Shown here in pieces: positions 58,445 to 64,000 of a DNA stretch of 64,000 nt. The stretch lies in assembly GCA_017439425.1 (NCBI GenBank), contig JAFSJE010000020.1:1-64000 (forward strand), read 5' to 3'. The stretch's first letter is position 1, and the number at the start of each line of letters is the position of its first letter. The stretch is from Oscillospiraceae bacterium (lineage in GTDB: Bacteria; Bacillota; Clostridia; Oscillospirales; Oscillospiraceae). Under the pieces are notes generated by a model. The model was given only the letters and a program-made list of their open reading frames with translations. It had not been told where the DNA came from and ran no database searches. A program made the position numbers and the translations under genes.

Positions 58445-58840
58445 ATGAAAGATAAGGTTTCAATCGTCGGCTTCGCGCTTGTCTGCACTTCCACCGTACT
58501 TTCTGTCGTTGCCGCAATTCTTTATAACTTCGCGCTTCTTAAAAATGGAACGACCTATGTTCTTCTCGTTATTGCCGCAGTTCTCGGTGTTGTTGCTCTT
58601 GCTGCAGCTATCAAGCTCGGCAAGGAGATTCCCAACATTGTCGTTGTCGCACACACCCTTGTCGCTATGGCGGCGTTCGGCGTTTCCATCGCTCCTATGG
58701 TAAACGAGATCGCTCTCGTCTATGCCGGACTTAACCCGCAGTCCAACCTGACAGGTTACATTGTTTTCGCAGCTTTTGCTTGCGTAACTTGGATCCTTGC
58801 TCTTATTGCGACCTTTACCGGCGTCACTAAGAAGGACTGA
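58445..58840 (+). CDS. Small four-helix membrane protein of the GH3 operon
   Basis: 131 residues with four transmembrane helices and short polar loops. Not recognised. It starts 17 bases after the GH3 stop with AAGGAGG upstream and shares its codon bias toward highly expressed genes. It could be a partner of the membrane-anchored glycosidase. A strong terminator follows. Confidence 0.75.
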   Translation: MKDKVSIVGFALVCTSTVLSVVAAILYNFALLKNGTTYVLLVIAAVLGVVALAAAIKLGKEIPNIVVVAHTLVAMAAFGVSIAPMVNEIALVYAGLNPQSNLTGYIVFAAFACVTWILALIATFTGVTKKD

Positions 58841-58853
58841 TTAAGCATTATTT

Positions 58854-58888
58854 AAAAACGGCGGCGGCTTATTCCGCCGCCGTTTTTT
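58854..58888 (+). terminator. Terminator of the GH3 operon
   Basis: AAAAACGGCGGCGG pairs with CCGCCGCCG followed by TTTTTT; a GC-rich stem of strong type. Confidence 0.85.
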
Positions 58889-58901
58889 CGGGGAAGAATT
58901 T

Positions 58902-60170
58902 ATGAAGAATATTACAGATAAAATTGACCTTGTCGCCCTTGCAATAATCTCCGTCTGCGCCGTCTGGCTCACTTTAGGCTATCTCTTGCTCGGATCGCTT
59001 GCCGCAGCAGTCACTATGCTTGCGGTGCAGGCGCTCTATGTGCTCGTTGCGCTCGCGGCTTACCGCGGGAGAATGCCATTTCTGCATGTTCTGACGGCTG
59101 CTTTCGGCTTTGTGCTCGGAAATATGATGAACTACAAGGAGACTACGGCTTATAACTTCGCCTTCTGGATCGATGGAGCTGTTGGAACTATCGCCGCGCT
59201 TGCCGGAACGGCCGCGATGGTGTATAATAAGGAAAAGCTTAATAAGCTTCCTGTATTCGAGTCGGCGTCGATTCTTGTTGTGCTCGCTCTCTGCCTTGGC
59301 TCGTGGGGATGCTTTACTGCCGCCGATAAAACCGCCTCTGGCCGCGCTCAGCACACGATGTGGGCTGTTCCTGCACAGTTCGATTCATCGGAATGCGACA
59401 GACCCGGCACGCTCGAGGTGCTTATCTACGAAACTAAAGCCTATGCGACGGATAACCGTGCGGTCACAAAGCGCGCACTCGTATATCTACCCTACGGCTA
59501 CGACGAGGCGCAAAGGTATAACATTCTCTATCTCATGCACGGCACCGGCGACGATGAAAATTACTGGCTCAGCACCTATTCGTGGAATAAAACTATGGTC
59601 GACAATCTCATTGCGAGAGGGGAGATAGAGCCGCTTATTATCGTTACTCCGACATTTTATGTTGAGGACGATTGCATGGACGGGCTCGACGCACTGACCT
59701 ACTCCTTCCGCGAGGAGCTGAGAGGCGACCTTATGCCGGCTGTGGAATCGAAGTATTCGACCTATGCGGAGACCGCTGACGATGAGGGCTTCAGGCTTAG
59801 CCGTGACCACAGAGCCTTTGCCGGACTCTCGCGCGGTGCTGTCACAACGTATCACTCCGCGTTCTGCGGCTCGCTCGATTACTTCTCGTGGTATGGTACT
59901 TTCTCCGGAAGCAGAACGGACAGAGAGTATTTTGAAAGCACCATCCGCTCCGAGAATCTTCGCGAGTATCCCATAAACTACCTATACGTCACAAGCGGTG
60001 CCTTCGACTTCGCGCTCCCGAGACAGTGCCAGGATAACGCGGGGCTTTTATCACTTGATAATCGCCTTACGACTGGCGTGAACACGGATTTCGACGTATT
60101 CCCGATGCGCTATCATTCGCAGGGAAACTGGCACCTTGCGCTCTACAATCTACTTCAAAGGATATTCTGA
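58902..60170 (+). CDS. Membrane-anchored esterase, feruloyl/CE1-like
   Basis: 422 residues. Four hydrophobic helices cover residues ~10-145. The rest is an alpha/beta esterase like CE1 feruloyl or acetyl-xylan esterases: LPYGYDEAQRYNILYLMHG, IIVTPTFYVEDD, and nucleophile AFAGLSRGAVTTYHS. A histidine is seen in MRYHSQGNWHLA. If it faces outward it could remove acyl groups from plant glycans before the GH3 enzyme acts. It begins 14 bases after the GH3 terminator, so it depends on read-through or its own promoter; GGGGAAG precedes the ATG. Confidence 0.83.
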   Translation: MKNITDKIDLVALAIISVCAVWLTLGYLLLGSLAAAVTMLAVQALYVLVALAAYRGRMPFLHVLTAAFGFVLGNMMNYKETTAYNFAFWIDGAVGTIAALAGTAAMVYNKEKLNKLPVFESASILVVLALCLGSWGCFTAADKTASGRAQHTMWAVPAQFDSSECDRPGTLEVLIYETKAYATDNRAVTKRALVYLPYGYDEAQRYNILYLMHGTGDDENYWLSTYSWNKTMVDNLIARGEIEPLIIVTPTFYVEDDCMDGLDALTYSFREELRGDLMPAVESKYSTYAETADDEGFRLSRDHRAFAGLSRGAVTTYHSAFCGSLDYFSWYGTFSGSRTDREYFESTIRSENLREYPINYLYVTSGAFDFALPRQCQDNAGLLSLDNRLTTGVNTDFDVFPMRYHSQGNWHLALYNLLQRIF

Positions 60171-60171
60171 A

Positions 60172-61143
60172 ATGAAAAATCGGCAAATTATTTTGATTGC
60201 TATAATACTTGTGCTTGCCGTAGTCCTGGGACTGAATCACAGACTTGTCTGGACACTGTGGAATAATCTGTTTGCGCCGAAAATCGAGCTTGACACCTCT
60301 GAAAGCTGGCAGGGCGGAAGCTTTGAGAGGGTCTCCTACGGCGCGAGCGATGCGCAGTATATCGACCTCTATATTCCGGAAGATACTGAGAAGCCTCAGC
60401 TTTTTGTTATGATACACGGCGGCGGCTTTATTATGAACGACGCGCAGTCAAGGCAGGCGCAGTTCTATTACCGCTATTTCCGTGATCACGGCTTTGCCTG
60501 CGCGAGCGTGAACTATCGTCTTGCCGATGAGTCGCCGTTTCCGGCGGCGTGCGAGGACGTCAGTGCGGCGGTGAATTATCTCGCTGACAATGCGGAAAAA
60601 TACGGCTACAACGCCGATAAAATTGCTGTTTGGGGCGAGAGCGCGGGCGGACACCTCGCAGCGCGAGAGGCTCTTACCGAGACTGGCGCGAATATCGCGG
60701 TTCTCGTCAGCTACTACGGCGCATATGACCTCAGAGCCGCCGAGGAGCAGTTTATCGCGCAGGGCGTTCCGAAATGGGTACGCGATATAGCTAACAGCTG
60801 GACAAACGGTCATCTCGTGGGCTACGATTCCTGCGAGGAGTACTGGCTCAGAAAGAATTACGCCGACTGGACTCAGGACGACGTGCTCGCCGCCTCTGTG
60901 CAGAATATTGCCGAGAATACTGCGGCAAATCCCTCGCTCAAAACCCTTCTGGTCGTCGGAAATGCAGATATAACCGTTCCGACTCAGCAGACTTTGAATA
61001 TGGAAAAGGCGCTGACTGCGCGTTACGGTGCGGAGAACGTGCGCCTCGACGTATTTGACGGCGCTATCCACGCAGATGACAGAATGTACACGGACGAATA
61101 CCTGGCGAAGGTTGAGAGCTTCATAAGAGAGGCGCTCAGATAA
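60172..61143 (+). CDS. Alpha/beta hydrolase, exported or anchored esterase
   Basis: 323 residues. An N-terminal hydrophobic helix (IILIAIILVLAVVLGL) is a signal anchor. The esterase domain shows FVMIHGGGFIMND for the oxyanion hole and AVWGESAGGHLAAREA for the serine. The acid is likely in VGNADITVP, and the histidine in DGAIHADDR. Related to acetyl esterases of the BD-FAE/HSL type. The ATG at 60172 is one base after the previous stop with AAAGGA upstream. Part of an esterase pair. Confidence 0.87.
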   Translation: MKNRQIILIAIILVLAVVLGLNHRLVWTLWNNLFAPKIELDTSESWQGGSFERVSYGASDAQYIDLYIPEDTEKPQLFVMIHGGGFIMNDAQSRQAQFYYRYFRDHGFACASVNYRLADESPFPAACEDVSAAVNYLADNAEKYGYNADKIAVWGESAGGHLAAREALTETGANIAVLVSYYGAYDLRAAEEQFIAQGVPKWVRDIANSWTNGHLVGYDSCEEYWLRKNYADWTQDDVLAASVQNIAENTAANPSLKTLLVVGNADITVPTQQTLNMEKALTARYGAENVRLDVFDGAIHADDRMYTDEYLAKVESFIREALR

Positions 61144-61161
61144 CAATAAGGAGCTGATTTT

Positions 61162-61971
61162 ATGCCGAAGCTTTGCTGTCCGAAGTGCGGCGAAGCGCTG
61201 TGGGATGTGGGAAAGACCCTCAGATGTGCCTGCGGTCACTGCTACGACAGGGCAAAGCAGGGGTATGTCAACCTGCTGATGTCGAATGCCGTATCTTCGA
61301 AGCGCCACGGCGACGATAAAGAGATGGTTCTTTCCCGCAAAAGCTTTCTTGAAAAGGGGTATTATGAGCCGCTCTTGCAGCTTATCTGCGAAAAATGCGC
61401 GAAGTACGGCGCTCCCGAAGCGGATATTATTGACGCCGGATGCGGCGAGGGCTGGTACACCTCCTCCGTCAAAATGTCGCTGCCGCGCAGCAGCATTGTC
61501 GGCGTTGATATTTCAAAGGAGGCAATCATCGAGGCCGCAAAGCGCAGGGCCGGGCTTGAACTGGCGGTAGCGTCAGTCAGTTCGCTTCCGGTTATGGATG
61601 AGAGCTGCGATATAGTTCTCAGCATCTTTGCGCCGGACGCGGAGAGCGAATTTCGCCGAGTGCTGAGAAAAGGCGGATATCTTATCCGAGCTGTTCCGCT
61701 TGAGGAGCATCTTTTCGGACCGAAACGCGCTGTTTACGATGAGCCGTATTTAAATCCGCCGGCGAATTACGCACCCGAGGGTTTCGAGCTTGTTGAGCGC
61801 GCCGAGCTCAGATATACGCTCTCACTTCAATCGAACGAGGACATCCTTGAGCTATTCAAGATGACTCCGTACTACTATAAAACGGGCAGGGAGGATCAGG
61901 CGAAGCTGTTGAGCCTAGAAAAGCTGCAAACCGAAGCTGCCTTCTGCGTATTTATCCACAAAAAACTGTAA
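61162..61971 (+). CDS. 23S rRNA (guanine-N1)-methyltransferase, RlmA family
   Basis: 269 residues. An N-terminal zinc finger (CCPKCGEAL, then RCACGHCYD) leads to GYVNLLMS, the family mark. The SAM-binding fold reads IIDAGCGEGWYTSS, with IFAPDAESEFRRVLRKGGYL downstream. It methylates guanine 745 or 748 in helix 35 of 23S rRNA; the exact position (RlmA-I or RlmA-II) is not certain, and the RlmA-II form gives some macrolide tolerance. AAGGAG precedes the ATG. Likely cotranscribed with the esterases; a strong terminator follows. Confidence 0.88.
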   Translation: MPKLCCPKCGEALWDVGKTLRCACGHCYDRAKQGYVNLLMSNAVSSKRHGDDKEMVLSRKSFLEKGYYEPLLQLICEKCAKYGAPEADIIDAGCGEGWYTSSVKMSLPRSSIVGVDISKEAIIEAAKRRAGLELAVASVSSLPVMDESCDIVLSIFAPDAESEFRRVLRKGGYLIRAVPLEEHLFGPKRAVYDEPYLNPPANYAPEGFELVERAELRYTLSLQSNEDILELFKMTPYYYKTGREDQAKLLSLEKLQTEAAFCVFIHKKL

Positions 61972-61981
61972 AAACCTGCTT

Positions 61982-62012
61982 GTCACTGGCACTTGTGCCA
62001 GTGACTTTTTTT
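61982..62012 (+). terminator. Terminator after the rRNA methyltransferase gene
   Basis: GTCACTGGCA and TGCCAGTGAC, an exact 10-bp stem, followed by seven T. Confidence 0.85.
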
Positions 62013-62062
62013 GCAGTTTTGGTAGAATATAATTGTATCAATATATACAGGAGGTCGTTTTT

Positions 62063-63700
62063 ATGAAAAAACGGATTCTGAGCATTCTACTCTGCGCTGT
62101 TTTGCTGTTATCGCTCATTCCAAGCGCTTTTGCTGCAAAGGAGACGTTCTATGTTTATGCGGTAAAGCTGGAGATCGACGAGCCGAAGGCGGGTGAGCAC
62201 CCGGATTTTACCGTCACCCCGCACACGACGAGGTATTTTATCTCGAAAATTATCTGGTATGATATTACCGATGACGTTCAGCTCCATGCTGATGACGTTT
62301 TCAAGGCGGGGCATCAGTATAACGTCATTATCTTCTTTTACGCTGACGAAGGGCTGAAATTCTCGGATAACAAGCAGCCTTTTGCAACTCTCAACGGAGA
62401 AGAGATTGAATATCAGCTGTTTGACGACGGCGCTGACGGCAGCTTCGAAAAGATGTTTCCGCCGATCGACGCTTCGTCTATCACCTCGGTCGATCTCACC
62501 TTCGGGGCGAAGGTCGGAGACGACATCGAAAGCTCCGTCAAGGCGGTGTTTACCGACGATAAGCCCTATGTACTCGACCATTTCTCCTGCTATAACAGAA
62601 CTGACGGCGTTTCTCAGAACAGCGGCAAATTCCTCGGCGGCAAGGTCTACGGAATCTCGGCTTACGTTCTTCCGAAGGACGGTTATTCCTTCGCGCAGTC
62701 GCCCAAGCTGACCGCCTCCGTAAACGGAACCAAGGCAGAGGTCAACTATGTTGACGGCAGACCGGAGATGAGGACGATAGTTTTCAAGGCAGGGCCGCTT
62801 GAGGGCAAGGATCCTGACATTGTTGACTCGGTAAACGTTACAATCGAGCCGGCAAAGACCTACGAATACCACTCCTATCTCGTAAAGCTCACAAACGGCT
62901 GTGTTGTCGGCGGCCTGACGTGGAAGGAGACTGACCAGAGCGGTACAATGATTATTTCAGAGCTGAACCCGGACGAATACTTTATGGGCGGCACGACCTA
63001 CGCCGCTTTCGTGACTGTCAACGCGCCCGAGGGCAAGAAGTTCAGCGAAATGCCGACTGTAAAGGTAAACGGAGTCGTCTGCAATCAGGGCACTGTCAGG
63101 AATACCTGGAGATTCACTTCCGATACTCAGATAGTAGTCAAGGCTGTTTTCGACACCGACCCGACCGATGAGCCCGCGCCCGCAAAGACTCCGGGCTATT
63201 CGCTCCAGACTCAGCCGGTTGAGAGAGAGGAAATTCCCGCCAACGGTACGGCATATGAAAATCACCAGATGATAGAGATCGACGGCGTTAAAACGGAAGT
63301 TCAGACCTACATGATCAAGGACAAGAACGGAAACGGCACAAATTACATCCGTCTGCGCGATATTGCCGCGCTTCTCGACGGCACGAATGCACAGTTTGAC
63401 ATCACTTATTCCGCCGAGAACGGCACAGACTGCATAACGCGCACGCCTTACACCCACAGAAACGGCACCGAGGGTACGATACCCTTCACCGGCGAGCAGG
63501 CTTACGCCGCAAAATTTGACGATACCAAGATCGACGGCACGCCTCAGCCGCTCACTGCATTCTACATCAACTCCAAGAGCGGCGGTCACACCTATTTCAA
63601 ACTCAGGGATCTCGGCAACGTGCTCGGCTTCAACGTCGGCTGGACGAGCGAGCGCGGTGTCTTTATTGAAACAGATCAGCTCTATTCTGCGGCAGATTAA
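62063..63700 (+). CDS. Secreted protein with C-terminal stalk-like domain
   Basis: About 545 residues. The signal peptide (RILSILLCAVLLLSLIPSAF) ends near residue 25. Several similar beta-rich segments follow. The last ~160 residues (TNYIRLRDIAALLDG and later YFKLRDLGNVLGFNVGW) match the copper-amine-oxidase N-terminal-like 'stalk' domain common in clostridial surface proteins. Function unknown; possibly wall-associated. AGGAGG lies 8 bases before the ATG at 62063, and TATAAT-like bases lie upstream. Confidence 0.75.
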   Translation: MKKRILSILLCAVLLLSLIPSAFAAKETFYVYAVKLEIDEPKAGEHPDFTVTPHTTRYFISKIIWYDITDDVQLHADDVFKAGHQYNVIIFFYADEGLKFSDNKQPFATLNGEEIEYQLFDDGADGSFEKMFPPIDASSITSVDLTFGAKVGDDIESSVKAVFTDDKPYVLDHFSCYNRTDGVSQNSGKFLGGKVYGISAYVLPKDGYSFAQSPKLTASVNGTKAEVNYVDGRPEMRTIVFKAGPLEGKDPDIVDSVNVTIEPAKTYEYHSYLVKLTNGCVVGGLTWKETDQSGTMIISELNPDEYFMGGTTYAAFVTVNAPEGKKFSEMPTVKVNGVVCNQGTVRNTWRFTSDTQIVVKAVFDTDPTDEPAPAKTPGYSLQTQPVEREEIPANGTAYENHQMIEIDGVKTEVQTYMIKDKNGNGTNYIRLRDIAALLDGTNAQFDITYSAENGTDCITRTPYTHRNGTEGTIPFTGEQAYAAKFDDTKIDGTPQPLTAFYINSKSGGHTYFKLRDLGNVLGFNVGWTSERGVFIETDQLYSAAD

Positions 63701-63716
63701 ATAAGGAGGTACTAAT

Positions 63717-64000
63717 ATGAAAAAAAGGATCATCAGCTTAATTCTCTGCGCCGTTCTGTGCGTAAGCCTGTTACCGATGAGCGCGTTTGCGATCGAGACG
63801 ATCGAAAGCGTTGAAATGGATTTCACTGTTCCCGTTGCGGGCGAGGTATGGCACAAGGGCGACAGCAACGTGAAAATCTGGGGCTACGGCGTATCGCTCG
63901 ATTTCTTTGCGGGTTACTCGACTTCGTCTGAGGAGGTACATGACGGCGACGAGTTCCAGATTGGCGAGGAGTACTATGCGATTGCATACTTCAAGGCAAA
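63717..64000 (+). CDS. Secreted protein, partial at window edge
   Basis: Open frame from the ATG at 63717 to the end of the window (94 codons seen). The signal peptide (RIISLILCAVLCVSLLPM, then SAFA) closely resembles that of the preceding gene, and the following region (VEMDFTVPVAGE) is similar to its EIDEPKAGE segment, so the two are tandem paralogues. AAGGAGG lies 7 bases before the start, 16 bases after the previous stop. The gene continues beyond 64000. Confidence 0.8.
   Translation, partial: MKKRIISLILCAVLCVSLLPMSAFAIETIESVEMDFTVPVAGEVWHKGDSNVKIWGYGVSLDFFAGYSTSSEEVHDGDEFQIGEEYYAIAYFKA

Noticed and set aside
1-64000. CRISPR array, prophage or insertion sequence
   Set aside because: No regularly spaced repeats, cas, integrase, transposase or phage structural genes were seen.

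Overview
The window reads as a chromosome segment of a spore-forming, gut-type Clostridia (Oscillospiraceae/Ruminococcaceae-like). The base composition is moderately high in GC. AGGAGG ribosome sites and sigma-A promoters of the TTGACA/TATAAT type are easy to find. Clostridial markers include an intact sigK, the anaerobic glpK / GlpA-like / FAD-oxidoreductase / DUF1667 operon, a MetH split from its activation domain, a DUF1858 protein paired with a TtcA-like enzyme, MgtE, and two GGDEF proteins. No rRNA, CRISPR array, transposase or prophage genes were seen. One tRNA (Gln, anticodon CTG) is present. The assignment is inference from gene content; no phylogenetic marker was searched.

Layout. 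1-5.9 kb: palindromic repeat, a monoacylglycerol-lipase-type hydrolase (-), then the glycerol operon (+). 5.9-10.5 kb: a TetR-controlled operon with a consensus promoter and a palindromic operator, encoding two membrane proteins, a flavoredoxin with a PCP_red-like tail, an NmrA-like reductase and a steroid-5-alpha-reductase-family (DUF1295) protein. 10.6-13.3 kb: GtrA, DUF1858, TtcA-like PP-loop enzyme and a sugar nucleotidyltransferase. 13.3-17.0 kb (-): mtaB, lipid kinase, ymdB-like, sigK. 17.0-19.2 kb (+): cysteine desulfurase, lipoprotein-like barnase, barstar, TfoX-like. 19.3-25.4 kb (-): a frameshifted HTH-TPR regulator, metH, its activation protein, metF, alaX and tRNA-Gln. 25.5-29.1 kb (+): mgtE behind an unclassified structured leader, and a periplasmic-binding-like/GGDEF protein. 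29.1-38.8 kb: mixed genes including a catalytically dead NlpC/P60 lipoprotein, asparaginase, hydrolases, a LUD protein, an iron-sulfur flavoprotein, a membrane diguanylate cyclase, a secreted phosphatase with LysM, and a deformylase paralogue. 38.8-42.2 kb (-): nucleoside phosphorylase, phosphoesterase and a ParB-like/BMP fusion. 42.3-45.8 kb (+): a large ABC ATPase-permease. 45.8-49.7 kb: a lipase-like membrane protein, a DUF11 protein, a hairpin-flanked element, an esterase and a low-molecular-weight phosphatase. 49.7-52.6 kb (-): a partner-switching signalling operon. 52.9-62 kb (+): a LytTR two-component system followed by a GH3 glycosidase with permuted domains, a small membrane protein, two esterases and an rRNA methyltransferase. 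62-64 kb: two tandem secreted proteins, the second cut by the window edge.

The best candidates for new biology are four. The first is the TetR-regulated redox/membrane operon (5.9-10.5 kb). The second is the LytTR system whose probable binding site, two 11-bp direct repeats exactly 21 bp apart, sits in front of the surface GH3 gene. The third is a homopolymer frameshift that would switch an HTH-TPR regulator on or off. The fourth is the unclassified leader RNA of mgtE. Also notable are an exported barnase with its barstar inside a cysteine-desulfurase operon, a dead NlpC/P60 domain on a proline-glutamate stalk, and a partner-switch operon with no sigma factor nearby.
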